64,000 nt of DNA from Streptomyces spororaveus (GTDB taxonomy: Bacteria; Actinomycetota; Actinomycetes; Streptomycetales; Streptomycetaceae), in contig NZ_BNED01000005.1 in NCBI RefSeq assembly GCF_016755875.1, forward strand, positions 7,081,501 to 7,145,500, in the 5' to 3' direction. The position numbers were made by a program, and so were the translations under genes. The notes beneath the pieces were generated by a model. The model had not been told where the DNA came from. It saw only the letters and a list, made by a program, of their open reading frames with translations, and did not search any database. Shown one piece after another: positions 1 to 8,082 of the stretch. The stretch's first letter is position 1. Every line of letters starts with the position of its first letter.

Positions 1-224
1 TCGGAGGAGCCGCGGTCGTACGGGGTGAGCAGGAACTGCGCCTGAAGACCTTCCGCCAGCCGTACCCAGGGCACCAGCCCGAACGGCAGGACGAGCAGCA
101 GTGGCACCCAGGGCCACCGGGGCATGATGAACATCCATACCGCAAGCAGCAGAAGCGGCACGCACAGGTGCAACCAGCGTGAGTAGGTCACCGGTTGGAA
201 CGGGGCGCGCAGCAGTCGGTTCAT
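1..224 (-). CDS. Membrane protein, probable sensor histidine kinase (5' part only)
   Basis: The gene starts at an ATG (224-222) and runs off the left edge, so only about 74 residues are visible. They begin with a short basic stretch (MNRLLRAPFQP), followed by two hydrophobic segments rich in Leu/Val/Trp at about residues 18-36 and 38-54, then a polar segment ending in TPYDRGSS. This start resembles the membrane sensor region of Streptomyces histidine kinases, which often lie beside ABC transporters such as the divergent pair that follows. The kinase core itself is not visible, so the kinase label is inference from the N-terminus and the context. It could equally be another small polytopic membrane protein. 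Confidence 0.5.
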   Translation of the reverse strand, partial: MNRLLRAPFQPVTYSRWLHLCVPLLLLAVWMFIMPRWPWVPLLLVLPFGLVPWVRLAEGLQAQFLLTPYDRGSS

Positions 225-255
225 GAGCCCATGGTGGCAGCGCCGCGTCCAGGGC

Positions 256-279
256 CGTCTCCCCCACGTGGGGGAGACG
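256..279. promoter_or_regulatory. 24-bp perfect palindrome between divergent genes
   Basis: Each half is CGTCTCCCCCAC and the two halves meet without a spacer. It sits in the 108-bp gap between the leftward membrane protein and the rightward ABC operon, about 32 bp from the former and 53 bp from the latter. Perfect dyad symmetry between divergent genes suits a regulator-binding site acting on one or both promoters. A hairpin role is less natural because neither gene ends here. Confidence 0.45.
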
Positions 280-332
280 CCACCCTCGCACGGGGGAGGG
301 AAGGGGGTGGGGCCGGCGGCGAGTCTTGAGCC

Positions 333-1244
333 ATGAACAGCATCGAGATCCGAGAACTCACCAAGCGATACGGCCCCCGATATGCGGTGGACGGCCTCAC
401 CTTCGACGTCCTGCCCGGGCGGGTCACCGGATTCCTGGGTCCCAACGGCGCGGGGAAGTCCACGACGATGCGCCTGCTCCTGGGCCTGGACCGGCCCACG
501 TCCGGCACGGCCACCATCGGAGGCCGGCGGTACCTGGACCTCCCGGACCCGCTGCACCAGGTGGGCGCCCTCCTGGACGCCCAGGCGGCCCACGGCGGGC
601 GCACCGCGCACGACCACCTCCGGCTGCTGGCCGCGGCGGGCCGTATCCCACTGCGCCGGGTGGACGAGGTACTGGAGCAGACGGGCATGGCCTCCGTCGC
701 GAAGCGGCGGATCACGTCCTTCTCGCTCGGCATGCGCCAGCGCCTCGGTATCGCCGCCGCGCTCATCGGGGACCCCGGAGTGCTCCTGCTGGACGAGCCC
801 ACCAACGGACTCGACCCCGAGGGCATCATCTGGATCCGCGAGCTGATGCGTTCCCTCGCCGCCGAGGGACGCACCGTCCTCGTCTCCAGCCATCTGATGT
901 CGGAGACCTCGGCGCTGGCCGACCACCTGATCGTGCTCGGCAACGGCAAGCTGCTGGCCGACAGCTCGATGGAGGAGTTCATCGACGCCCGCAGCACCCC
1001 GAGAGCACTCCTGCGGACCTCTGACCCGGGCCGGCTGCGGGCCGCGCTGGCCCTTGACGGCTTCGAGCTGGTGGCCGCGGACGACGGGCGATGGACCGTC
1101 GCGGGCATACGGGCCGAGGAGCTCGGCTGCCTGGCCGCCCGCGAAGGGGTTCCCCTGCTGGAACTGTCCGACGGGCGCGCCTCACTGGAGCAGGCCTACC
1201 TCGACCTCACCGCCGATCACGCGCAGTTCAGCGCGGCCCACTGA
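333..1244 (+). CDS. ABC transporter ATP-binding protein (drug/antibiotic exporter type)
   Basis: This 303-residue ATPase belongs to the DrrA/NatA-like class that energises two-component exporters. Walker A (GPNGAGKS) lies at residues 36-43, the signature is a relaxed SFSLGMRQR near residue 130, Walker B with its Glu (LLLDEPTNGLD) lies near 150-160, and the switch His is in SSHLMSE. The C-terminal 80 residues form the usual variable extension of this class. The start is the ATG at 333, and no strong ribosome site is visible before it. The permease follows after 37 bp, so the two form an operon. Export of a hydrophobic compound is the family role; the substrate is unknown. The divergent kinase-like gene may govern it. 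Confidence 0.9.
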   Translation: MNSIEIRELTKRYGPRYAVDGLTFDVLPGRVTGFLGPNGAGKSTTMRLLLGLDRPTSGTATIGGRRYLDLPDPLHQVGALLDAQAAHGGRTAHDHLRLLAAAGRIPLRRVDEVLEQTGMASVAKRRITSFSLGMRQRLGIAAALIGDPGVLLLDEPTNGLDPEGIIWIRELMRSLAAEGRTVLVSSHLMSETSALADHLIVLGNGKLLADSSMEEFIDARSTPRALLRTSDPGRLRAALALDGFELVAADDGRWTVAGIRAEELGCLAAREGVPLLELSDGRASLEQAYLDLTADHAQFSAAH

Positions 1245-1281
1245 CCGTCCACCCGCTCACCTGCCTTCAGGAGGATCCGCC

Positions 1282-2031
1282 ATGAGCACCGCTCTGCCCA
1301 CAACCCCCGTACTGCACTCGGAATGGATCAAGATCAGGTCCCTCCGGGGCACCCTCTGGTCGCTGATATCCGTGCTCGTCCTCACGGTGGGCATCCAGGT
1401 GCTGGCGGCGGCGGCCCTGGGCCGGGGCGAGGAGGACGGCATGGGGGAGGATCCGCTCCTCGCGGCCTTCTACGGACTCAACTTCGGGCAGATAGCGGCC
1501 ATCGCCTTCGGGGCCACCGCCTTCTCCGCCGAGTTCCACAACGGAGCCCTGCGCACCAGTCTCACGGCCGTGCCCGACCGCACGCGGTTCTACCTGTCGA
1601 AGATCGCGATGCTGGGCGTGCTCGCCCTCGTGGCCGGCCAGCTCGCCGGACTGCTGACCTTCGTGGCCGGACAGGCCGTCATGGGGCGAGGCGCCCTGCG
1701 ACTGGGCGACCCCGGTACTGTGCGGGCCGTCGTCGGATGCGGCCTCTACCTGATGCTCATGACGCTGTTCGCGGCCGGGCTCACGGCGGTGCTGCGCAGC
1801 GGGGTGGCTGTCCTGGGCATCCTCATACCCTTCGTCGTCATGGTGTCCTTCATCGTGGGTGCGGCGGCGACCGGGGTGGGTCGGTTCATGCCGGACCGTG
1901 CCGGGCAGGCGATGATGCGCGGCGAGCAGTACGGCGACCTCGGTCCGTGGGCCGGGCTGGGTGTGCTGGCGCTGTGGTCGCTGACCGCGGTTCTGGGCGG
2001 CTGGCTGGCGGTGTGCCGCCGGGACGCATGA
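1282..2031 (+). CDS. ABC transporter permease (ABC-2 type)
   Basis: This 249-residue polytopic membrane protein is the partner of the ATPase just upstream. The ATG at 1282 is preceded by AGGAGG (1268-1273), which fixes the start. It begins with the short cytoplasmic helix typical of the family (LHSEWIKIRSLRGTLWSL), followed by about six hydrophobic segments, with the usual sequence after the second one (TAFSAEFHNGALRTSLTAVP) that marks actinobacterial ABC-2 permeases. Nothing in the sequence identifies the substrate. Confidence 0.88.
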   Translation: MSTALPTTPVLHSEWIKIRSLRGTLWSLISVLVLTVGIQVLAAAALGRGEEDGMGEDPLLAAFYGLNFGQIAAIAFGATAFSAEFHNGALRTSLTAVPDRTRFYLSKIAMLGVLALVAGQLAGLLTFVAGQAVMGRGALRLGDPGTVRAVVGCGLYLMLMTLFAAGLTAVLRSGVAVLGILIPFVVMVSFIVGAAATGVGRFMPDRAGQAMMRGEQYGDLGPWAGLGVLALWSLTAVLGGWLAVCRRDA

Positions 2032-2071
2032 CGCCGGGCCAGTTGTCAGTGCCCCTCGGGATACTGACGGT

Positions 2072-2512
2072 ATGACCACGGCAGAGCACCTCGACACGAT
2101 CGACCGGCTCCGGGAGAAGGAGTTCCCGCCCGAGCCGGTCCGGACCGGAGGAAGCAGCAGCGGCCCGGGATTCCACCTGGTCCAGCTCGCCCGGACACGG
2201 GACTTCTGGGACGACGACGGTGCTGCGGGCCGGATCGAGGAGGCCGACCAGATCGGTGCCGAGTACGGGGCGCTCGCGCAGGCCGCGACCGACCGGTGGG
2301 GGGAGCCGCAGATCTTCGGCCTGGGGACGCTGAGGGACCGCGGGTTCGCCGGGGAGGAGATACCGCAGCCGTGGGACGAGCTGGGCAGCAGCACCGACCA
2401 CGTGCACCTGTGGCGGGCCGGCGCCCACTGGATCGTGCTCTACGTGGCGCAGTGGGCCTGCGACGGCGCCTACCAGCTGATGGCCGGGGTCACCGTCACC
2501 GACCCGCCTTAA
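2072..2512 (+). CDS. Conserved hypothetical protein, 146 aa
   Basis: I do not recognise a named family. The product is acidic, soluble, without signal peptide or membrane segment, and rich in Trp in its second half (RWGEPQIFGL, LWRAGAHWIVLYVAQWACDGAY). That pattern is seen in small Streptomyces proteins encoded beside transporters. It starts 40 bp after the permease and could be the last gene of that operon. Its TAA stop shares bases with the stop of the convergent mug gene (TTAA at 2509-2512), so there is no intergenic space. Confidence 0.65.
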   Translation: MTTAEHLDTIDRLREKEFPPEPVRTGGSSSGPGFHLVQLARTRDFWDDDGAAGRIEEADQIGAEYGALAQAATDRWGEPQIFGLGTLRDRGFAGEEIPQPWDELGSSTDHVHLWRAGAHWIVLYVAQWACDGAYQLMAGVTVTDPP

Positions 2513-3072
2513 GGTGCCTGGCCTTCGGGGGTGTCGGCGGCTTCGGCGGCGGTGCGGAGGCGGGCGTACTCCTGGGCCATGGACTCGGCGGTCCAGTGGG
2601 CGTTGAGACCGCTGGGGTTGGGCAGGGCCCAGACGCGGGTGGAGCCGATGGTCCGTTCCTGGGGGCCGATCTGCGCCTTCCTCTCGCCGAAGGCGGTGCG
2701 GTAGGCCGTGACACCGACCACTGCCAGCCACTGGGGGCGCAGCAGTTCCACCTTGGCCGTCAGGATGCGGCCGCCCTCGCGGAACTCCTCGGCGCTCAGT
2801 TCGTCGGCGCGGGCCGTGGCCCGGGCCACGACGTTGGTGATGCCGAGACGGTAGGTCAGCAGCTCTTCCTGCTCCGCGGGGTCAAGCCGGCGGGGGGTGA
2901 AGCCCGAGAGATGCAGAACAGGCCAGAAGCGATTGCCGGGGCGGGCGAAGTGGTGGCCCGTCGCGGCGGAGAGGAGACCCGGGTTGATCCCGCAGAACAG
3001 CACACGCAGACCGCCCGCGACCACGTCCGGGAGGACGCGGTCACGGGCGGCGTTCAGCTCGTCGGGCGTCAG
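2509..3072 (-). CDS. mug: G/U mismatch-specific DNA glycosylase
   Basis: The product removes uracil or ethenocytosine opposite guanine in base excision repair. The protein (187 aa) carries the two family motifs: GINPGLLSA, whose Asn is the catalytic residue in E. coli Mug, and NPSGLNAH, which is the helix-penetrating loop. GHHFARPGNRFWPVL in between is also characteristic. The reading frame has no ATG or GTG at the point where family members begin. The CTG at 3072-3070, which overlaps the purB stop as CTGA, gives the expected LTPDELNAARD start, so I call a CTG initiator coupled to purB. A fully different upstream start would need a long unlikely extension through purB. Confidence 0.88.
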   Translation of the reverse strand: MTPDELNAARDRVLPDVVAGGLRVLFCGINPGLLSAATGHHFARPGNRFWPVLHLSGFTPRRLDPAEQEELLTYRLGITNVVARATARADELSAEEFREGGRILTAKVELLRPQWLAVVGVTAYRTAFGERKAQIGPQERTIGSTRVWALPNPSGLNAHWTAESMAQEYARLRTAAEAADTPEGQAP

Positions 3073-4502
3073 AGGATCGACCCCGGCGCGTACCCGGCGG
3101 CCTCCGGGTGCTGCTTGGCGATCGCCTCGATACGGGAGACCACCACCGCGACCTGGTCGCCCGCGGCGCCCGTGAAGGACAGCTTGTCGGCCATCAGCGC
3201 GTCGAGCTGGGCCCGGTCCAGTGGCATCCGCTCGTCGGCGGCCAGCTTGTCCAGCAGCTCGTTGCGCTCGGCGCCCTGCTCGCGCATGGCGAGCGCGGAG
3301 GCCACCGCGTGCTCCTTGATGACCTCGTGGGCGGCCTCGCGGCCCACCCCGGCCCGCACCGCGCCCATCAGGACCTTGGTGGTCGCCAGGAAGGGCAGGT
3401 AGCGGTCCAGCTCGCGGGCGACGACGGCGGGGAAGGCGCCGAACTCGTCGAGGACCGTCAGGAAGGTCTCCAGCAGGCCGTCGAAGGCGAAGAAGGCGTC
3501 CGGCAGGGCCACGCGGCGGACCACGGAGCAGGAGACGTCGCCCTCGTTCCACTGGTCACCGGCCAGCTCGCCGGTCATCGAGGCGTAGCCGCGCAGGATG
3601 ACCATCAGGCCGTTCACACGCTCGCAGGAGCGGGTGTTCATCTTGTGCGGCATCGCGGAGGAGCCGACCTGGCCGGGCTTGAAGCCCTCGGTCACCAGCT
3701 CGTGGCCGGCCATCAGGCGGATGGTCTTGGCGATCGACGAGGGGGCGGCGGCCAGCTGCACCAGCGCGGTGACCACGTCGTAGTCGAGCGAGCGCGGGTA
3801 GACCTGGCCGACCGAGGTGAAGGCCTGGGCGAAACCGAGGTGGGCGGCGATCCGCTGCTCCAGGTCGGCGAGCTTGGCGGCGTCACCGCCGAGCAGGTCG
3901 AGCATGTCCTGGGCGGTGCCCACGGGGCCCTTGATGCCGCGCAGGGGGTAGCGGCCCAGCAGGTCCTCAAGACGGTCGTAGGCCACGAGCAGCTCGTCGG
4001 CCGCGGTGGCGAAGCGCTTGCCCAGCGTGGTGGCCTGCGCGGCCACGTTGTGGGAGCGACCGGCCATGACCAGCTCGGCGTGCTCGCCGGCCAGCTTGCC
4101 GAGGCGGGCGAGCACGGCGACCGTGCGGTCCCGCGCGAGTTCCAGCGAGAGCCGGATCTGCAGCTGCTCGACGTTCTCGGTCAGGTCGCGGGAGGTCATG
4201 CCCTTGTGGACGTGCTCGTGACCGGCGAGGGCGTTGAACTCCTCGATACGGGCCTTCACGTCGTGGCGGGTGACCTTCTCGCGCTCGGCGATGGAGGCGA
4301 GGTCGACGGTCTCGAGGACGCGCTCGTAGTCGGCGAGGGCCTCGTCCGGGACCTCGATACCGAGGTCCTTCTGGGCGCGCAGCACGGCGAGCCACAGCCG
4401 CCGCTCCAGCGTCACCTTGTACTCGGGGGACCACAGGACGGCGAGCTCCGCGGAGGCGTAGCGGCCGGCCAGGACATTGGGGATGCGGGGCTTGGCAGTC
4501 AC
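3069..4502 (-). CDS. purB: Adenylosuccinate lyase
   Basis: This enzyme of purine synthesis cleaves SAICAR and adenylosuccinate with release of fumarate. The 477-residue product has the family length. The fumarase/aspartase-superfamily signature is visible as GSSAMPHKMNTRSCE at about residues 290-304, including the catalytic Ser loop. The conserved TSRDLTENVEQLQ (second active-site region, with HKGM before it) lies near residue 105, and RSHNVAAQATTLGKR near 155. The start is a GTG at 4502-4500. An upstream extension of the frame would run into the SGNH hydrolase gene. The gene is followed by mug with a 4-bp overlap. Confidence 0.96.
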   Translation of the reverse strand: MTAKPRIPNVLAGRYASAELAVLWSPEYKVTLERRLWLAVLRAQKDLGIEVPDEALADYERVLETVDLASIAEREKVTRHDVKARIEEFNALAGHEHVHKGMTSRDLTENVEQLQIRLSLELARDRTVAVLARLGKLAGEHAELVMAGRSHNVAAQATTLGKRFATAADELLVAYDRLEDLLGRYPLRGIKGPVGTAQDMLDLLGGDAAKLADLEQRIAAHLGFAQAFTSVGQVYPRSLDYDVVTALVQLAAAPSSIAKTIRLMAGHELVTEGFKPGQVGSSAMPHKMNTRSCERVNGLMVILRGYASMTGELAGDQWNEGDVSCSVVRRVALPDAFFAFDGLLETFLTVLDEFGAFPAVVARELDRYLPFLATTKVLMGAVRAGVGREAAHEVIKEHAVASALAMREQGAERNELLDKLAADERMPLDRAQLDALMADKLSFTGAAGDQVAVVVSRIEAIAKQHPEAAGYAPGSIL

Positions 4503-4573
4503 GTGGAGGGATTCTACTTGGGCCACGGCTGTGTGTTTACGCAGGTAGGGCCACCACTCAGGATTGTGCCTTG

Positions 4574-5353
4574 CTACGAGGCGGTGTCCCCGTACGGCAG
4601 CAGTTCGGGGCGCTTGGCCGGGCGGCCGTCGCCGGAGGAGCGGCCCGTGAGGCGGCGGCCGATCCAGGGCAGGAGGTGCTGCCGGGCGAAGCTCAGGTCC
4701 TGGGCCCGGCGTACGGTCCAGCCGGGGGGAGCGGTGGCGGCCAGTTCGGTGCGCCAGTCCAGCTCGGCGGGCAGGTCCAGCGCCTGCCACACGGCCTCCG
4801 CCACCCGGCGGTGGCCCTCGGCGGTCAGGTGCAGCCGGTCGACGTCCCACATCCGGGGGTCGGCGAGCGCGGGGGCCCCGTAGAGGTCGACCACCACGGC
4901 GCCGTGCCGGGCGGCGAGCTCGTCGATGGTGGCGAAGAGCTCTTCCATGCGCGGCCGGAAACGCTCCATCACCGGTCCGTTGCGTCCGGGGGAGCGCATC
5001 AGGACGAGGCGCTTGCAGGAGGGGGCCAGGAGTTCCACGGCCGACTCCAGGTGGGCGCGGACCCGGCCCATGTCCACCTTGGGGCGCAGGGCGTCGTTGA
5101 GCCCGCCCACGAGCGTCACCACGTCGGCGCCCATCCCCGCGGCCACCGGGACCTGGTCCTCGGCGATCTGGCCGATCAGCTTGCCGCGGACCGCGAGGTT
5201 CGCGTACCGGAAGCCCGGCTCCCGGGCGGCGAGACGGGCGGCCAGCAGATCGGCCCATCCGCGGTAGGAGCCGTCCGGCAGCAGGTCGGACATGCCCTCG
5301 GTGAAGGAGTCGCCGACCGCGACAAAACTGGTGTAAGAGGCATTCATCTCCAT
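4574..5353 (-). CDS. SGNH/GDSL-family lipase/esterase
   Basis: This 259-residue soluble serine hydrolase has block I GDSFTEGMSD at residues 14-23 (nucleophile Ser), a block II Gly in NLAVRGKLIGQI, block III GGLNDALRP near 83-91, and the Asp/His pair in DRLHLTAEGHRRV near residue 175. There is no signal peptide, so it should act in the cytoplasm, probably on an ester of unknown nature. It lies 71 bp upstream of purB in the same direction. Family members of this type occur next to purB in many Streptomyces, which supports the call but not a purine-related role. Confidence 0.85.
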   Translation of the reverse strand: MEMNASYTSFVAVGDSFTEGMSDLLPDGSYRGWADLLAARLAAREPGFRYANLAVRGKLIGQIAEDQVPVAAGMGADVVTLVGGLNDALRPKVDMGRVRAHLESAVELLAPSCKRLVLMRSPGRNGPVMERFRPRMEELFATIDELAARHGAVVVDLYGAPALADPRMWDVDRLHLTAEGHRRVAEAVWQALDLPAELDWRTELAATAPPGWTVRRAQDLSFARQHLLPWIGRRLTGRSSGDGRPAKRPELLPYGDTAS

Positions 5354-5418
5354 GGCGCAGTGATGTTACCGCGCGGTACCGCGGCCCCGCAGGGCCGGGG
5401 ACCCCACGCCTCGAAGGA

Positions 5419-6444
5419 TCAGGCGGACGCGGGCCTGCCGAACAACTCCCGCAGTACGTCCTCCATCGTCACCAGACCCGTCATGGCGCCGTCCGCCCCG
5501 AGGACCGCCGCCAGGTGCGTACGGCTGCGGCGCATGGCGGTCAGCACGTCGTCCAGCGGGGTCTCCGCCCGCACCTGGGCGATCGGCCGCAGCGCCGTCA
5601 CCGGGAACGGCTCGTCGCGCTCCTCGTCGTCCGCGTCCAGGGCGTCCTTCACGTGCAGGTAGCCCAGGATCTTGTGCTGCGCGTCGATCACCGGGAACCG
5701 GGAGTACCCGGACTCGGCCGACAGCAGCTCCAGCCCGGCCGGAGTGATGCCCTCACGGGCCGGGACCACCTGGTCCGCGGGCAGCACCACATCGGTCACG
5801 GGCCGCCGGCCCAGCTCCAGGGCGTCGTGCAGGCGCTCGCTCGCCCGGTCGTCGAGGAGCCCCGCGTCACTGGAGTCCTTGACCATCCGCGCCAGCTCGT
5901 CGTCCGAGAAGGTCGCCGCGACCTCGTCCTTCACCTCCACCCGCAGCAGCCGCAGCAGGGTGTTGGCGAAGGCGTTGATCGCGAAGATCACCGGTCGCAG
6001 CACCTGCGTGAGGGTCACCAGCGGCGGCCCCAGCAGCAGCGCGGTGCGTACGGGCTCGGACAGCGCCACATTCTTCGGCAGCATCTCGCCGAAGAGCATG
6101 TGCAGGTACGTCGCCAGCGTCAGCGCCACCACGAAGGAGACCGCGTGGGTCACGCCCGTCGGCACGCCGACGAGGTCGAACAGCGGGGTCAGCAGATGCG
6201 CGATGGCCGGCTCGGCCACCACACCCAGCACCAGGGTGCACAGCGTGATGCCCAGCTGGGCCGCCGCCATCAGCGCCGACACGTGCTCCAGGCCCCACAG
6301 GACGGCGCGGGCCCGCCGGTCGCCCTGCTCGGCGTACGGTTCGATCTGGCTGCGCCGGACCGAGATCAGCGCGAATTCCGCGCCGACGAAGAAGGCGTTG
6401 ACGACGAGGGTCGCCAGGCCGATCAACAGCTGGATGACGGTCAT
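5419..6444 (-). CDS. CNNM/DUF21 and CBS-domain membrane protein (short form)
   Basis: The 341-residue protein has an N-terminal DUF21 transmembrane module (residues 1-150: NAFFVGAEFALISVRRSQIE, then LGITLCTLVLGVVAEPAI and FGEMLPKNVAL, the family's conserved EMLPKN) and a pair of CBS domains after about residue 195. It stops right after the second CBS domain and lacks the CorC_HlyC domain seen in its neighbour. It overlaps that neighbour by 4 bp (ATGA), so the two probably form one complex. Family members are linked to Mg2+/Co2+ efflux; the older name hemolysin is not a functional statement. Confidence 0.88.
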   Translation of the reverse strand: MTVIQLLIGLATLVVNAFFVGAEFALISVRRSQIEPYAEQGDRRARAVLWGLEHVSALMAAAQLGITLCTLVLGVVAEPAIAHLLTPLFDLVGVPTGVTHAVSFVVALTLATYLHMLFGEMLPKNVALSEPVRTALLLGPPLVTLTQVLRPVIFAINAFANTLLRLLRVEVKDEVAATFSDDELARMVKDSSDAGLLDDRASERLHDALELGRRPVTDVVLPADQVVPAREGITPAGLELLSAESGYSRFPVIDAQHKILGYLHVKDALDADDEERDEPFPVTALRPIAQVRAETPLDDVLTAMRRSRTHLAAVLGADGAMTGLVTMEDVLRELFGRPASA

Positions 6445-7775
6445 CGGGCCTCCTCCGTTCCCGCGGTGGGCTCGGCCGGGGCGTGCAGCAGCACCCGCGC
6501 GGCCCGTCGCCCGCCGGCGTCCACCACGTCGAGCTGCCAGCCGTTCAGGTCCATGCGGTCTCCGACCTCCGGGATCCGGCCGAGCACGGTCGCTATCAGG
6601 CCGGCCAGGGTCTCGTACGGACCGTCCGGCACGCGCAGTCCGATCCGCCGGAGCTGGTCGGTGCGGGCCGCGCCATCGGCGGCGTAGAGCAGGCGCCCGG
6701 AGTCGTCCGTACCGGCCGGGGCCAGGTCCGGGGTCTCGTGCGGGTCGTGCTCGTCACGGACCTCGCCGACGACCTCCTCGACGATGTCCTCCAGCGTGGC
6801 CACTCCGGCCGTGCCGCCGTACTCGTCGATGACCACGGCCATCGTCTGCTTGCCGGACAGCCGGTCCAGCAGCCGGTCCACGGTCAGCGACTCCGGTACG
6901 AGGAGGGGCTCGCGCAGCAGTTGCGACACGGGACGGCGGCGGCGCTCCGCGGCCGGCAGGGCCAGGACGTCCTTGATGTGGACGATGCCGACGACTGTGT
7001 CGAGGCTGCCCCGGTAGACCGGGAACCGGGACAGGCCGGTGGCCAGCGTCGCGTTCGCCACGTCCTCGGCGGTGGTCTGCACGTCGAGGGCGGTCACCTG
7101 CACGCGCGGGGTCATCACGTTCTCCGCGGTCAGGTCGGCGAGGTTCAGGGTCCGGACGAACAGCTCGGCCGTGTCCTTCTCCAGCGCGCCCGCCTTGGCG
7201 GAGTGCCGCGCGAGGGCGACCAGCTCCTGCGGGGTGCGCGCGGAGGCCAGCTCCTCGGTCGGCTCCATGCCGAAGCGGCGCACCAAGTGGTTTGCGGTGC
7301 TGTTGAGGTGGCTGATCAGCGGTCTGAAGGCCCGGCTGAAGACCCGCTGGGTGGTCGCCACGCGCTTGGCGATCGCCAGCGGGGAGGAGATCGCCCAGTT
7401 CTTGGGCACCAGCTCGCCGACGACCATCAGGACGACGGTCGAGATCGCGGTGCCGAGGATCAGGGCGGCGCTGGAGGCGGTGCCGGCCGACAGGCCCATC
7501 GCCTCGAAGGGGCCCTGGAGCAGGGCGGAGATCGACGGCTTGGAGATCATGCCGATGACCAGGCCGGTGACGGTGATGCCGAGCTGGGCGCCGGAGAGCT
7601 GGAACGTCAGGGTGCGGACGGCGGCGAGGGCGCTGTCGGCGCCGCGCTCGCCGCGCTCGACGGCCCGTTCGAGCTCGCTGCGCTCGACGGTCGTGAGCGA
7701 GAACTCCGCCGCGACGAAGACTCCGCAGGCAAGGCAGAGCAGCAGTGCCACGACGAGCAGGAGCACCTCGGTCAT
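6441..7775 (-). CDS. CNNM/DUF21, CBS and CorC_HlyC membrane protein (long form)
   Basis: This 444-residue paralogue of the following gene has the DUF21 membrane module with VAAEFSLTTVERSELE at about 22-37 and VGELVPKNWAISSPLA near 120, two CBS domains (about residues 200-325, with DEYGGTAGVATLEDIVEEVVG at the end of the second), and a C-terminal CorC_HlyC domain (GRLLYAADGAARTDQL onward). CorC-type proteins support magnesium/cobalt efflux. It is first in a two-gene operon and has the ATG at 7775. The leader is the IS-bordered region that contains the dyad at 7901-7921. Confidence 0.88.
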   Translation of the reverse strand: MTEVLLLVVALLLCLACGVFVAAEFSLTTVERSELERAVERGERGADSALAAVRTLTFQLSGAQLGITVTGLVIGMISKPSISALLQGPFEAMGLSAGTASSAALILGTAISTVVLMVVGELVPKNWAISSPLAIAKRVATTQRVFSRAFRPLISHLNSTANHLVRRFGMEPTEELASARTPQELVALARHSAKAGALEKDTAELFVRTLNLADLTAENVMTPRVQVTALDVQTTAEDVANATLATGLSRFPVYRGSLDTVVGIVHIKDVLALPAAERRRRPVSQLLREPLLVPESLTVDRLLDRLSGKQTMAVVIDEYGGTAGVATLEDIVEEVVGEVRDEHDPHETPDLAPAGTDDSGRLLYAADGAARTDQLRRIGLRVPDGPYETLAGLIATVLGRIPEVGDRMDLNGWQLDVVDAGGRRAARVLLHAPAEPTAGTEEAR

Positions 7776-8082
7776 CGGTCGATCACCTCCGTCCCATGGT
7801 CGGCCAGGAGGAGGGGGACCGCGCGATGTCGCGCACGCGTATGTCGTGGACCGGGAGGCTCGCCCATGGGCGGACGCTCACACCTTTCGCTCAAGAGGGA
7901 CCTTTCACCACATGGTAAAGGACGAGCAAAGGGAACGGATCATTCTTTTGGCGGAGCCGCAACGAGCGGGTGCACCGGGTGCGCGGCGCGGTGGGGCTAC
8001 CGGCCCGAGGAGCGGTGGACGCGGTGGGTGAAGCCGTTTCGCTAGAGCGTGTCTCTTTGATGGGTTGGTCAGTTGATCGGAT
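7776..8082. other. Intergenic region left of and into the insertion sequence
   Basis: The stretch serves as leader of the minus-strand CorC pair and runs into the left end of the IS at 8046. It contains one imperfect dyad at 7901-7921 (CCTTTCACC, ACAT, GGTAAAGG), which is a candidate operator or RNA hairpin 130 bp upstream of the CorC start. A 39-codon frame from the ATG at 7912 has no ribosome site and low-quality composition; I do not call it a gene. Confidence 0.4.

Noticed and set aside
7912..8031. 39-codon frame between the CorC pair and the IS
   Set aside because: No ribosome site, Gly/Arg-rich filler and start within the 7901-7921 dyad; probably not translated.
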